From Peribacillus sp. Bi96 (GTDB lineage Bacteria; Bacillota; Bacilli; Bacillales; DSM-1321), in contig NZ_CAKKLV010000014.1 in the NCBI RefSeq assembly GCF_918698115.1, positions 1 to 64,000 of the forward strand: a stretch of 64,000 nucleotides of DNA, in the 5' to 3' direction. Position 1 is the stretch's first letter. Every line of letters begins with the position of its first letter. The position numbers and the translations under genes were made by a program. A model generated the notes under the pieces. It was not told the DNA's origin. It made no database searches and was given only the letters and a program-made list of their open reading frames with translations. Shown in pieces: positions 42,481 through 51,858 of this stretch.

Positions 42481-45462
42481 ATGGCCAATGGATGTAACCA
42501 GAATCCGATAGGGGAGTGTTCGGAAGCTGAAGGAATAAATACAACTGCTAATGGGACAGCCTCACATGCAGAAGGAATGAATACAATTGCCAACGGGTCT
42601 GCTTCCCATGCAGAAGGAAGTACTACAACTTCAGGTGGGAACGCTACACACACGGAAGGGTTTAATACCGAAACAACAGCTGATACGGCACATGCAGAGG
42701 GATCTACTACGACAGCAAGCGGGATAGCTTCCCACGCGGAGGGATATCTAACTACCGCCAGTGCAAATACTTCCCATGCGGAAGGAAGTGTAACAATTGC
42801 GACGGGAAACTCTTCCCATGCGGAGGGGTTCCAGACTGCGGCGTTTGCTGATACGGCACATGCAGAGGGATCTACTACGACAGCAAGCGGGGTTGCTTCC
42901 CATGCGGAAGGTTTTGCGACGCATGCAAGTGGAGTCCAATCGCATGCAGAGGGAAATAATACAACAGCAGCTGGAGCTAATTCGCATACAGAAGGATTGA
43001 ATACACAAACAACGATTAGCGGTGTTAACGCGCACGCAGAAGGAGAAGGGAATACGGCTAGTGGCAGGGCCTCCCATGCGGAAGGAGGTGGAGTAGATCA
43101 AATAGGTAATCCAGCACCTACCTTAGCAAGTGGGGATGGTGCTCACGCAGAAGGCATAGGGACAACCGCTAGTGGACCTGCTGCACACGCAGAAGGATTC
43201 AATACATCTGCAAGTGGTTCTGTTGCCCATGCCGAAGGAGTTGGTACAATCTCCAATGGAATTGTTGCTTCCCATGCGGAAGGAGTCAATACAACTGCTA
43301 GTGGATTTGCTGCTCATGCCGAAGGGTTAGGCACAATTGCCAGTGGAAATTCTTCTCATGCCCAAGGGGAGGGCTCTATCTCCAGTGGGCTACGATCTCA
43401 CGCGGAAGGACAAAGTACAACCGCCAGTGGGGAAGCTTCTCATGCCGAGGGTAGCAATACAAACGCTACTGCAACGGATTCCCATGCAGAAGGATTTCAG
43501 ACTACCGCCAGTGGATTTGCGTCACATGCCGAAGGCAATACAACTCTAGCACAAGGTGAAAGTGCTCATGCGGAAGGATCCTCCACTATTGCAAGTGGAA
43601 TAGTTTCCCATGCAGAAGGAATTAGAACAACTGCAAGCGGGGATGCCACTCATGCGGAAGGTTTTGAAAGCATAGCAAATGGATTTGCGTCCCATGCCGA
43701 AGGCCAGTCAAGAGCTTTTGGGTCGACGTCCCATGCGGAAGGCGCTTCGCTAGCTAATGGAGGAGTTTCTCATAGTGAAGGTTTGTTTACAACTGCCAAT
43801 GGAGACCAATCGCATGCAGAGGGAAATAATACAACAGCAGCCGGAGCTAATTCGCACACAGAAGGATTAAATACGCAAACAACGATCAGCGGTGTTAACG
43901 CGCACGCTGAAGGAGAAGGAAATACGGCAAGTGGCAGGGCCTCTCACACAGAAGGCGGTGGTGTGGACCTACTTGGTAATCCTGCTCCCAATTTTGCTAG
44001 TGGACAGAGTTCACATGCTGAGGGAATCGGAACAACTGCAAGTGGGTTTGCTGCTCACGCGGAAGGGGGAACCGAAGATATTACGTCCCTATCTGGTCCG
44101 CAAGCTATGGGGGATTTCTCTCATGCAGAGGGTATTAGCACCTCGGCCAGTGCAGAAGCAGCTCATGCGGAAGGAAGTTCAACACAGGCCTTAGGTCCAG
44201 CATCGCATGCGGAAGGAACGAATACAATTGCGAATGTCCAAAATGCACATGCTGAGGGGAATGGAACTTTCGCTTTTGGTGTGAATTCTCATGCCGAAGG
44301 ATCGAGCACCAATGCAAGTGGGTTTGCTGCTCATGCAGAAGGTAGCGGATCCACTGCAAGCGGAGATCATTCACATGCGGAGGGAGAAAATACGGTTGCT
44401 TCTCAAACAGCGGCCCATGCAGAGGGAGGAGGAAGTACCGCGAGTGGAATTGCTTCCCATGCAGAGGGAACAAATACGAATGCTTTTGGGATATCCTCTC
44501 ATGCCGAGGGGAACAATACAGATGCTAATGGAGACAGTTCTCATGCGGAAGGCCAAGGGACGCAAGCCAACGGAGCAATTTCTCACGCAGAAGGGAGTCA
44601 GACACAAGCACAGGCTCCTTTCTCCCATTCAGAGGGTCTAAATACGATCGCAGCTCAAACTGGTTCTCATATTATGGGGCAAAATGGGACCACACGCTTC
44701 CCTTTTTCCTGGCATTTGGCAAACGGTCTTGCTGTTGGGCCAACGTTAAATTCCGCTGTAATCGAAGGGGCGACAGGAAATCTCTACCTCGACGGTGTTG
44801 TGTTGTCTCCTGCTGCAGCCGATTATGCTGAAATGTTTGAAACGGTTGATCGAAACCCAATTGATGTTGGCTACTTTGTTACTTTCGATGGTGCAGGTGA
44901 TAAAATACGTAAAGCGAATGCTGCAGATCAGTATATTCTCGGGGTAGTGAGTGCAACTCCAGCAATGATTGCGGATGCAAGTGATTTGCGCTGGCACAAC
45001 CTCTTCGAAAAAGATGAATGGGGCAGGATACAATACCATGAGGTGGTTGTACCCGAAATGAAAAATGCTGATGGAACAGTAGTACAACCAGAGTTTACAA
45101 AAACAGAACCAATATTAAATCCTGAATGGGACGCTTCAAAAGAATATATCCCACGTTTGCAAAGACCTGAATGGGTTCCTGTTGGTCTTTTGGGAAAACT
45201 TCTGGTTCGGGATGACGGTACATGTCAGCCGAATGGATATTGTAAACCTAATAATGAAGGGCTTGCAACAGCAGCAGATCATGGATACAGGGTTATGAAG
45301 CGTACGGGACCAAATCAAATATTAGTGATGCTTAACTCTATTCCTTCAATAAAAGAGATTGATATTGTTGAAAAGTTAGAAAATCTAGCAAAATTAAAAG
45401 TACAAGGATTTCTAACAGATGAGGAGTTTCAAACGCAAAAACTAAAATTATTATCGTTATAA
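42481..45462 (+). CDS. Giant HAEG-repeat protein with Peptidase_G2 and SHOCT domains
   Basis: This 993-residue protein starts at the ATG at 42481 (GGAG 8 nt upstream; the GTG at 42463 is less likely). Residues about 10-735 are some 50 tandem 14-residue units of the type SHAEGxxTTASGxx, the pattern of YadA-head left-handed beta-rolls. After a spacer (FPFSWHLANGLAVGPTL), residues about 740-930 match the Peptidase_G2 intramolecular-chaperone domain found at the end of phage tail-spike and appendage proteins (LSPAAADYAEMFETVDRNPI). The last 35 residues are a SHOCT helix pair (LENLAKLKVQGFLTDEEFQT). No signal peptide or phage genes are nearby. A trimeric self-cleaving fibre is the likely structure. 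It is transcribed alone and followed by a strong terminator. Confidence 0.85.
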   Translation: MANGCNQNPIGECSEAEGINTTANGTASHAEGMNTIANGSASHAEGSTTTSGGNATHTEGFNTETTADTAHAEGSTTTASGIASHAEGYLTTASANTSHAEGSVTIATGNSSHAEGFQTAAFADTAHAEGSTTTASGVASHAEGFATHASGVQSHAEGNNTTAAGANSHTEGLNTQTTISGVNAHAEGEGNTASGRASHAEGGGVDQIGNPAPTLASGDGAHAEGIGTTASGPAAHAEGFNTSASGSVAHAEGVGTISNGIVASHAEGVNTTASGFAAHAEGLGTIASGNSSHAQGEGSISSGLRSHAEGQSTTASGEASHAEGSNTNATATDSHAEGFQTTASGFASHAEGNTTLAQGESAHAEGSSTIASGIVSHAEGIRTTASGDATHAEGFESIANGFASHAEGQSRAFGSTSHAEGASLANGGVSHSEGLFTTANGDQSHAEGNNTTAAGANSHTEGLNTQTTISGVNAHAEGEGNTASGRASHTEGGGVDLLGNPAPNFASGQSSHAEGIGTTASGFAAHAEGGTEDITSLSGPQAMGDFSHAEGISTSASAEAAHAEGSSTQALGPASHAEGTNTIANVQNAHAEGNGTFAFGVNSHAEGSSTNASGFAAHAEGSGSTASGDHSHAEGENTVASQTAAHAEGGGSTASGIASHAEGTNTNAFGISSHAEGNNTDANGDSSHAEGQGTQANGAISHAEGSQTQAQAPFSHSEGLNTIAAQTGSHIMGQNGTTRFPFSWHLANGLAVGPTLNSAVIEGATGNLYLDGVVLSPAAADYAEMFETVDRNPIDVGYFVTFDGAGDKIRKANAADQYILGVVSATPAMIADASDLRWHNLFEKDEWGRIQYHEVVVPEMKNADGTVVQPEFTKTEPILNPEWDASKEYIPRLQRPEWVPVGLLGKLLVRDDGTCQPNGYCKPNNEGLATAADHGYRVMKRTGPNQILVMLNSIPSIKEIDIVEKLENLAKLKVQGFLTDEEFQTQKLKLLSL

Positions 45463-45477
45463 AAGCCTGCCCTATAA

Positions 45478-45514
45478 AAAAACAGCCTGTTCACACGAAC
45501 ATGGCTGTTTTTTT
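45478..45514. terminator. Terminator of the HAEG-repeat gene
   Basis: AACAGCCTGTTC and GAACATGGCTGTT pair with one mismatch; A and T tracts on both sides. Confidence 0.88.
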
Positions 45515-45680
45515 AAAGTAAATCAAAGTTAGGTCTAACATTTTTAACTATCACGGTAATATCATTATCATCGTTAGATTCCATTTGACCGATTCGGAAA
45601 TCCTCACTAGCAACATAGCTACCTTTTATCTCCTGAACCCAACCGTATGCCGTAATGGCTGCTCTCCAACGCACCCATCA
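45513..45680 (-). pseudogene. C-terminal gene relic, paralogous to 21591-21800
   Basis: The minus-strand frame AAITAYGWVQEIKGSYVASE, DFRIGQMESNDDNDITVIVK, NVRPNFDLL-stop is the better-preserved member of the pair. Nothing of the N-terminal part is readable beyond 45680. Confidence 0.5.
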
Positions 45681-45688
45681 TGACAAAG

Positions 45689-46318
45689 TTAAATCCTTTT
45701 ATTTATATTTTTTAAGTTTTTTTTCATTAGATGGGATACTTGTAGATTATCTTGATTAGAAGTGTTTTCTAGATGCTTGATAATTAATTCTTGACGTTCC
45801 ACAGGATGATTTTGACTTAATTTAGCTTTCGCTTCAATTTTTGTGATTATTATTTTGAATGCTACAATCCCTTTACTCATCCCCTCGATAAAATTGGAAT
45901 CTACATCATTTAAAGTGTATAGGCTATCTTGACCTTCATATTTGTTTACCATGTCATTTAATGAAACGAATATTACTTTTGGATCTTCAACAATCTCGAT
46001 CTTTCCATATACATGGATAGACACATAATTCCAGGTAGGAACTGCCATTGTTGTTTCATACCAACTCGGAGATATATAACAGTGAGGGCCTTGAAAAACC
46101 AAAAGAACTTGTTGGTTTTCTATATCCTTCCATTGTTCATTTGGGCGAGCAAAATGACCATATAAAGCGTCTTCATCTTTATTTAATGTGAGTGGAAGAT
46201 GGGTAGCGTACGGTTCTCCATTGTGCTGAGAAAATAAAGTGGCAAAGCTGTTCTTTTCGATAAAATCATAAATCATTTCTTCATCATTGAGTTGAAAATG
46301 TTTAGGAATATGCATCAT
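45689..46318 (-). CDS. paiB: FMN-binding protein PaiB
   Basis: The 209-residue split-barrel protein shows the PaiB pattern: [62 protein letters not shown] and [22 protein letters not shown] precedes the start. In B. subtilis PaiA/PaiB affect sporulation and degradative enzymes; PaiA is a polyamine acetyltransferase, but here paiB is instead divergent from a MocR-type regulator, which probably controls it. Confidence 0.9.
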   Translation of the reverse strand: MMHIPKHFQLNDEEMIYDFIEKNSFATLFSQHNGEPYATHLPLTLNKDEDALYGHFARPNEQWKDIENQQVLLVFQGPHCYISPSWYETTMAVPTWNYVSIHVYGKIEIVEDPKVIFVSLNDMVNKYEGQDSLYTLNDVDSNFIEGMSKGIVAFKIIITKIEAKAKLSQNHPVERQELIIKHLENTSNQDNLQVSHLMKKNLKNINKRI

Positions 46319-46439
46319 GTTTCCTCCTATTTACTTGTTTTTTCTTTCATTCATCGCTTATATAAGATATTCTACGATGTAAATTGACATCTAAAAAGGT
46401 ACAATTATATAAAAATAGACATGTCAAAGGTGATTGTAA

Positions 46440-47816
46440 ATGAAAAATACCATTTTTGCGTTTAAGGATGACTCTCCCAAATACAAACAAATTTACGAGC
46501 AGTTTAAATTATTTATAGAGCGAGGTGACATACCAGCAGGTGATCCATTGCCCTCCATTCGCCACCTTGCCGACTCCCTTCAAGTAAGCCGCAATACGAC
46601 ATTAATGGCATATGAGCAGCTTGTAGCTGAAGGCTATATACGTGGAGAAGGTCGAAAAGGGTATTTTGCAAATGCTTTAGAGCCACTTTTATTTCAAGAT
46701 GCTTTAGTCCCACGTCATAAACAAACAAAGTCGGTGACACCGGTCCTGATTGATTTCCAAGCAGGAGCCGTAGATCAAACCCATTTCCCCTTGAAAATTT
46801 GGAGGAGAATAGCAAATCAAGTGTTAACATTACAGGAGAGCTTTCAATATGGGGAACCCTTTGGTGAGGTATGCTTGCGTGAACAAATCGCGACATATTT
46901 ACTCCAATCTCGTGGGGTGAAAACAGATGCAAATTCGATTATCATCGGCAGTAGTACCCAACAAATGTTGATTCATCTTGGACAAATCCTGAAGGGTGAT
47001 TTCCCAAGCATTGTCGTAGAGGACCCAGGGTATGATGGAGCTAGGGAAGCTTTTCAATTCCATCAATTTACGCTGGAAACATTACCAGTTTATGAAACAG
47101 GTGCTGACCTTTCAAAATTAGAACAAATGAAGTCACGGTTAATCTATGTAACACCCTCCCATCAAAGTCCAATTGGAGTGAGTATGTCCATTCAACAAAG
47201 GCAAATGCTTATTCATTGGGCTAACAAGATGCAAGGATATATTATCGAAGACGATTATGATAGTGAATTTCGCTATACGCAACAACCATTTCCAGCACTT
47301 TCTTCCATTGATTCAACAAGAGTTATTTACCTAGGGAATTTCTCAAAGTCCTTTCTTCCAGGACTACGTCTAAGTTATATGGTGCTGCCAGAGCTACTTA
47401 TAAACCGTTATAAAGATCAATTTCTTCATTTCGAGAGTACCACTTCTCTTCTTAGCCAGCTTACAATGGCTAAATTTATGGAAGAAGGAGAATGGAATCG
47501 CCATATTAAACGTATGCGTCTTGTATATAAGCGAAAAATGCAGTGCATTGTTTCCGAATTAAAAAAGTACTTCAAACAAAATATATCCATTATTGGGGAG
47601 CAGTCTGGTTTGTACTTATTAGTTAAGATACGTTTGAATCGTTCAGAAGAATGGCTAATTGAACGTGCTTCCTTTTTGGGTGTTAAAGTGTATCCTACCT
47701 CCATTTACTTCATTAAAAATCATTCTGATGAAACAGTTCTTAAATTTGGTTTTAGTAATCTTACTTGCGATGAAATCCAGTTAGGCGTGAAGCTTTTAAA
47801 AGAGGCTTGGTCATAA
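46440..47816 (+). CDS. MocR/PdxR-type GntR-aminotransferase regulator
   Basis: In this 458-residue protein a GntR winged helix occupies about residues 12-75 (GDPLPSIRHLADSLQVSRNT, EQLVAEGYIRGEGRKGYF). A class I aminotransferase-like domain follows from about 110, with IIGSSTQQMLIHLG, VEDPGYDGAREAF, IIEDDYDSEFRY and GNFSKSFLPGLRLSYM carrying the PLP lysine. MocR regulators use PLP as effector or cofactor. AAAGGTGA lies before the ATG. It is divergent from paiB, with a 121-bp shared promoter region. Confidence 0.9.
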   Translation: MKNTIFAFKDDSPKYKQIYEQFKLFIERGDIPAGDPLPSIRHLADSLQVSRNTTLMAYEQLVAEGYIRGEGRKGYFANALEPLLFQDALVPRHKQTKSVTPVLIDFQAGAVDQTHFPLKIWRRIANQVLTLQESFQYGEPFGEVCLREQIATYLLQSRGVKTDANSIIIGSSTQQMLIHLGQILKGDFPSIVVEDPGYDGAREAFQFHQFTLETLPVYETGADLSKLEQMKSRLIYVTPSHQSPIGVSMSIQQRQMLIHWANKMQGYIIEDDYDSEFRYTQQPFPALSSIDSTRVIYLGNFSKSFLPGLRLSYMVLPELLINRYKDQFLHFESTTSLLSQLTMAKFMEEGEWNRHIKRMRLVYKRKMQCIVSELKKYFKQNISIIGEQSGLYLLVKIRLNRSEEWLIERASFLGVKVYPTSIYFIKNHSDETVLKFGFSNLTCDEIQLGVKLLKEAWS

Positions 47817-47951
47817 AAAGCACTCCGTCCGTTAGTTGATTTCAAAGAAAAGTACTTGTTCATCACAAAAACTTTGGAATAACAGCAGATTGAAGTGAAA
47901 TTTGATGTTGATATAGTGAAGGTCTCGTTTTTAGTTAATCGAACAAAAAGA

Positions 47952-48000
47952 TGCACTGCAAACAGTAATATTTTTAAAGGCTGTTCGCAGTGCTTTTTTT
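47952..48000 (+). terminator. Terminator of the MocR gene
   Basis: GCACTGC/GCAGTGC with inner AACAG/CTGTT, then 8 Ts. The intervening 48001-48285 holds no gene. Confidence 0.8.
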
Positions 48001-48285
48001 AAGACCATACCCATATTCAAACAATCCCGATTATTACAGTAATAAACAGTATAGAAAGAAATAAGGGCATTAATGCAATAGAATATTTCAATTGCAGGAC
48101 GGTGAAGTGGCCCTTATAGGTCGGCTGATTACTGGCTTTACCATGTGCAATAAATGCAAAGTAAAAACAGCTACGTTCATTTGGAGGTTAAAAATAGTTA
48201 TATTTGCATCTGAGTGCTTTTTCTTTTGGACATAGAAGGTGATGGAGAATCGATTGAATAATGCCTGGGCAATAGGGGTGTGCAA

Positions 48286-48447
48286 ATGAAATAAGAAAAT
48301 CGCTCATTTGTTGAACCTACAATTGTAGAAGGAATTAATACAGAAGATGAATTGAAAAGAGATGCTTCTAAAGAAGAGATAGACAAAGGCGATTACACAG
48401 ATGTAACCACTTTGTCTTTGGATAAAAAAGGTGATTTCAAGAGTTAG
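48286..48447 (+). pseudogene. Small acidic protein with early stop
   Basis: ATG-AAA-TAA is followed in frame by ENRSFVEPTIVEGINTEDEL, KRDASKEEIDKGDYTDVTTL and SLDKKGDFKS-stop. The clean 50-residue frame suggests a real small gene whose third codon mutated to TAA, or one that starts elsewhere. Not recognised. Confidence 0.4.
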
Positions 48448-48503
48448 GACTTTTGGATTTACTTAACCAGGTCTATAGATTAACGGTAATTTCATAATAT
48501 TAT

Positions 48504-48656
48504 TCACTTATGTTTAGCCCTCAATCGTGTTAATTTTCTCTTGTGAGTTTTTATTGCTGTTTCTTTACCTTTTAGGCTTTTAGTAATTACTCCATCGCTT
48601 TCTACAACAACCAAATTATTGGTTCCGTCTTGATAATTCCTATAGCTAATATACAT
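48504..48656 (-). CDS. Small basic hypothetical protein
   Basis: This 50-residue protein (MYISYRNYQDGTNNLVVVES, then KSLKGKETAIKTHKRKLTRL) has AGAGGATGG before its ATG. It has two predicted strands and a basic C-terminal helix. No family recognised. Confidence 0.5.
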   Translation of the reverse strand: MYISYRNYQDGTNNLVVVESDGVITKSLKGKETAIKTHKRKLTRLRAKHK

Positions 48657-48839
48657 AATTACCATCCTCTCTTAATACAGCAATGATAAAATGTTCCTTT
48701 TCATTCTTCTAAAATAATTATAGGGTATGTTTTTTAAGCCTGTGTTAAAAAACAACAAAGATTGCGAAAACAGCATTGAAAGCTAAAGCTAATTCATCTG
48801 TAAAGATTTTTGATTTTATGATAGTGGAGGATTAATAAA

Positions 48840-48873
48840 AAAAACCCTTCTCAAAAGAGAAGGGCTAATTCGT
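48840..48873 (+). terminator. Intrinsic terminator
   Basis: ACCCTTCTC and GAGAAGGGCT with a 4-nt loop. No intact gene precedes it. A tail ending FDFMIVED-stop at 48835 is all that remains. Confidence 0.6.
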
Positions 48874-48987
48874 TATCCGTTTTGATATTTTACTTCATTA
48901 ATACGTTATCCCTTTAGCTTCTTTCATAAATAAAGAAGGTATAAACCCCTTGTTTGGAGAATATTTTGACAAAAGGGGGTTGTATAA

Positions 48988-49329
48988 TTGCGGAATAATA
49001 TTGAAATGGATTTATCAAAAGAGGATATTTTAAAAATGATTGTTCAACACCTGGGAGTATTCCCTTTAACTAGTCTAGGGGCTATTAGAGAAGTGATTAG
49101 AAGTTCTTTGAAACAGCGTGGGTTTATTAGAGGGGTAACCGAACATTTAAGTGCTGCAACTATACCATATAACCGAAAAATAACTGAAGAAGATATTCGT
49201 TTAATAAATGATTGCATATATGACCTTTTATATAGCCGCGTTATCACACCAGGTATTAATGATGATAATCAAGATTTACCTTGGATTCGTGTATCAGATA
49301 AAGAAAAACTTAAAAATATATGTATTTAA
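48988..49329 (+). CDS. Hypothetical protein
   Basis: This 113-residue protein from TTG 48988 has AAAGGGGG 8 nt upstream. The helical N-terminus (LSKEDILKMIVQHLGVFPLT) leads to a region that could form a small winged helix (EDIRLINDCIYDLLYSRVIT) and ends in a loop with LPWIRVSDKEKL. The layout recalls small DNA- or nucleotide-associated accessory proteins, but I do not recognise it. A dispersed repeat follows. Confidence 0.55.
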   Translation: MRNNIEMDLSKEDILKMIVQHLGVFPLTSLGAIREVIRSSLKQRGFIRGVTEHLSAATIPYNRKITEEDIRLINDCIYDLLYSRVITPGINDDNQDLPWIRVSDKEKLKNICI

Positions 49330-49369
49330 CCAATTATCGATAGACTTGATCAGGCTGTAGGCATTAGGA

Positions 49370-49550
49370 GTTCTATCTGAAGGTACGAGACTCCTGCGGG
49401 AAAAGCGCGTCTAGGGGAGAACCCTTTAGGCGCAAGAAGAGGGCGGACCGCCAGCGGAAAGCGAGTGCCCTACGTTCCAATCAACGTTTACATTGTAAAA
49501 TCCATAAAAAAACTGTAGGCTAACTCGATTTTCATCGAGTTTGTCTACAG
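49370..49550 (+). repeat. Dispersed GC-rich repeat, copy 2 (longest)
   Basis: It contains CGAGACTCCTGCGGGAA, GCGCGTCTAGGGGAGA, AGGGCGGACCGCCAGCGGAA, then AGCGAGTGCCCTACGTTCCA, and finally the hairpin CTGTAGGCTAACTCGAT / ATCGAGTTTGTCTACAG (about 49516-49552). Confidence 0.8.
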
Positions 49551-49556
49551 TCTGGG

Positions 49557-49590
49557 GGAGAGCACATATTAATATGTGCTCTTCTGTCAT
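49557..49590. terminator. Perfect hairpin after repeat copy 2
   Basis: AGAGCACATATT and AATATGTGCTCT form a 24-bp palindrome at 49559-49582, followed by TCTGTC. Confidence 0.55.
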
Positions 49591-49695
49591 CACTAATTAA
49601 TAGTTTAAGTACAGTTCTGCACATTCTCACTAAAATTGAATGGTGAATGACGTTTCATTTGTTCCTCACTAATTGAGGATGCTTTTTTAAAGAAG

Positions 49696-50244
49696 TTACA
49701 ATAGATTCCTGTCTAACAAAATTCCCATTTGTTCTGCCACGACTTGAGGTGGATCAGGTATACCTTTCGTGAAATAAGATTCCACTACACCTACGACAGC
49801 TGATCCAAAGAATGTAAGAATAACATCTTTACTTAATCCTTGATTTGTTCCTTCTGATATATTTACATCGCTCTTTAATTCTTCAATGACAAATTCCAGG
49901 AACTGACTCCGAAAAGCGGAAGCTCCTTTACTCTTTAACATCGTCGAAAAGAATAAATAATTACTTTCAAAGTATTCAAACCAAATAATATTCCCATCTT
50001 TAAAATCCATTTCGGACGCGGATTGGCAGAGTTTTCTTAGTTCGTTAATATGTTCTTCAATGAGTTTATCCAGTAGATCAAACTTATCCATGTAGTGATG
50101 ATAAATGGTTCTTCGGCCAACATTCGCCCTGTCAGATATATCCTGTATCGTAATTTGATCGAAATTTTTTTCAGACATTAGTTCAATAAAAGCTTTTTTT
50201 ATGGCTTCTTGAGATTTGAGTATTCTTCTATCCACCCTAGACAT
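49696..50244 (-). CDS. TetR family transcriptional regulator
   Basis: In this 182-residue regulator the DNA-binding domain covers about residues 8-55 (RILKSQEAIKKAFIELMSEK, ITIQDISDRANVGRRTIYHH), and the rest is the helical ligand domain with a TetR_C_7-like segment (SSAVVGVVESYFTKGIPDPP-type). The start at 50244 (MSRVDRRILK) leaves out a 22-residue extension of low likelihood. It is divergent from the CMD-SDR-cupin genes and likely represses them. Confidence 0.85.
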   Translation of the reverse strand: MSRVDRRILKSQEAIKKAFIELMSEKNFDQITIQDISDRANVGRRTIYHHYMDKFDLLDKLIEEHINELRKLCQSASEMDFKDGNIIWFEYFESNYLFFSTMLKSKGASAFRSQFLEFVIEELKSDVNISEGTNQGLSKDVILTFFGSAVVGVVESYFTKGIPDPPQVVAEQMGILLDRNLL

Positions 50245-50467
50245 TGTGAGAGTCACCAAACTTTCATAAAAATAATTACACAATTTTATTAAAATTGAGC
50301 AATAAGGCACAAATTGTGATCATTTGATTATTGCAGACATCAAGTTTTCATTTTATATTATACACAGATGTGCGATATCGCATCAATATGTATTTACTAT
50401 CGGGGCATTATATTTATCCACCTCAGCATAAGAGAATAGTGAATTGAAAAAAGAAAGAAGGGATAAA

Positions 50468-50797
50468 ATGTCAAATCCAAACGACCTTACTCCTGCACAG
50501 AAAATGATCGGAGAGTTTGCTCCCAAACTTGTACAATTAAACGATGATGTTTTATTTGCGGATGTATGGGAGCGTAAGGAGCTTTCTCCTCGTGAACGTA
50601 GTTTAATAACTGTATCTTCTTTAATAGCTGGTGGAAATACAGAACAACTAGGATTTCATTTCAATAAAGCAAAAGTAAATGGCCTTACTGAAGAAGAACT
50701 TATTGAAGTCATTACCCATCTTGCTTTTTATGCTGGTTGGCCAAAAGCGATGTCAGCCATAACGGTGGCTAAAGAATTGTTTTCGGAAGAAAAGTAA
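50468..50797 (+). CDS. Carboxymuconolactone decarboxylase-family protein
   Basis: The 109-residue AhpD-like protein reads LTPAQKMIGEFAPKLVQLND, then the CMD core WERKELSPRERSLITVSSLI, HFNKAKVNGLTEEELIEVIT and HLAFYAGWPKAMSAI. The CxxC pair of true AhpD peroxidases is absent. GAAGGGA sits before ATG 50468. It is the first gene after the divergent TetR, followed by an SDR and a cupin, a cassette seen in several Firmicutes; substrate unknown. Confidence 0.88.
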   Translation: MSNPNDLTPAQKMIGEFAPKLVQLNDDVLFADVWERKELSPRERSLITVSSLIAGGNTEQLGFHFNKAKVNGLTEEELIEVITHLAFYAGWPKAMSAITVAKELFSEEK

Positions 50798-50839
50798 AAA
50801 TAATGTTTAAAAAGTAGTAATAAAGAAAGGATGTTTTGT

Positions 50840-51586
50840 ATGTCTAATATTAAAGATAAAGTTGTCATTATTACGGGTGCTTCTAGTGGTATTGGAGAAG
50901 CTGCTGCAAAAGAACTTTCATCTAAAGGTGCGAAGCTAGTATTAGCGGCTCGTCGTGAAGACCGATTGTTGAAATTGCAAGAAGAACTTCAAAAGAATGG
51001 CGGACAAGCTATCTATAAAGTGACGGATGTGACTGCCCATGAGCAATTGGAAGAGTTAGCCGAGTACGCTCTTAAAGAGTTTGGTAAAATCGATGTACTA
51101 GTTAATAATGCAGGAGTCATGCCACAATCATTTATGTTCAAGAAAAAAATCGAAGAATGGAATATGATGATCGATGTGAATATTAAAGGAGTTCTTTATG
51201 GTATTGCTGCCGTTCTACCTACCATGCGGGAACAGAAGTCTGGACACATCATTAATCTTTCTTCCATTGCTGGGCATCATGTCTTTGCTGGTGGATCAGT
51301 ATATTGTGGTACCAAACATGCAGTGAGAGCAATCACTGAAGGTTTACGTCAAGAAGAAGCAATTAGTGGTACAAATATCCGTACAACAAATATCTCTCCA
51401 GGAGCAGTGAGCACGGAATTGACAGAGGGTATCACGGATGTAGAGATAAAACAGGCCTACGATGAATTGTACAAAGGCGCAATTGAACCAGAAAGTATTG
51501 CACGTGCGATTGCTTTCGCGATTGAAGAACCTGCAGATGTTGCCATTAATGAAATGATTATTCGACCTACAAAACAACAGGCTTAA
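50840..51586 (+). CDS. Short-chain dehydrogenase/reductase
   Basis: The 248-residue classical SDR has TGASSGIGEAAAKEL (nucleotide binding), NNAGVMP, the catalytic serine in NLSSIAGHH and the YCGTKHAVRAI motif in which Y and K form the catalytic pair. RREDR suggests NADP(H) preference. Start at ATG 50840 by ribosome-site spacing; an ATG 9 nt earlier overlaps the site. It resembles YdfG-type 3-hydroxy acid dehydrogenases. Confidence 0.92.
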   Translation: MSNIKDKVVIITGASSGIGEAAAKELSSKGAKLVLAARREDRLLKLQEELQKNGGQAIYKVTDVTAHEQLEELAEYALKEFGKIDVLVNNAGVMPQSFMFKKKIEEWNMMIDVNIKGVLYGIAAVLPTMREQKSGHIINLSSIAGHHVFAGGSVYCGTKHAVRAITEGLRQEEAISGTNIRTTNISPGAVSTELTEGITDVEIKQAYDELYKGAIEPESIARAIAFAIEEPADVAINEMIIRPTKQQA

Positions 51587-51689
51587 TAGGTGATCAGTTT
51601 TTGGAGAATGAATTGCACACGAGCGAGAACATCGTCCTAAATACAAAAGTTTTGGCCAATATATGTGATGTCATTGGGAAAGTCTTGCT

Positions 51690-51786
51690 GGAAGAAATTT
51701 TGAACACTCTACACCTCATTCAGAGAAGGCAAAAGGTTTAACAAAAGATGAAACTGCTGTAATCATCACTCATCTTTCGTTCTAGA
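51690..51786 (+). pseudogene. Relic of a second CMD-family gene
   Basis: FEHSTPHSEKAKGLTKDETA, VIITHLSF-stop matches the C-terminal third of the CMD protein at 50.5 kb. Upstream pieces are out of frame. A second CMD gene evidently stood between SDR and cupin. Confidence 0.5.
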
Positions 51787-51858
51787 AAGGTTAGCTCAAA
51801 GCTTGGTTTGCATTTAACATCGCAATCTATAAAAATTAAAAGAAAGCAGGTTTTATAA

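Noticed and set aside
43337..44641. Long open frames in other frames and strands inside the HAEG-repeat gene
   Set aside because: They arise from the repetitive composition and have no starts or ribosome sites.
42463..45462. CRISPR array in the repetitive stretch
   Set aside because: The repeats are 42-nt units that keep one reading frame and code for HAEG repeats; there are no uniform direct repeats with unique spacers and no cas genes.
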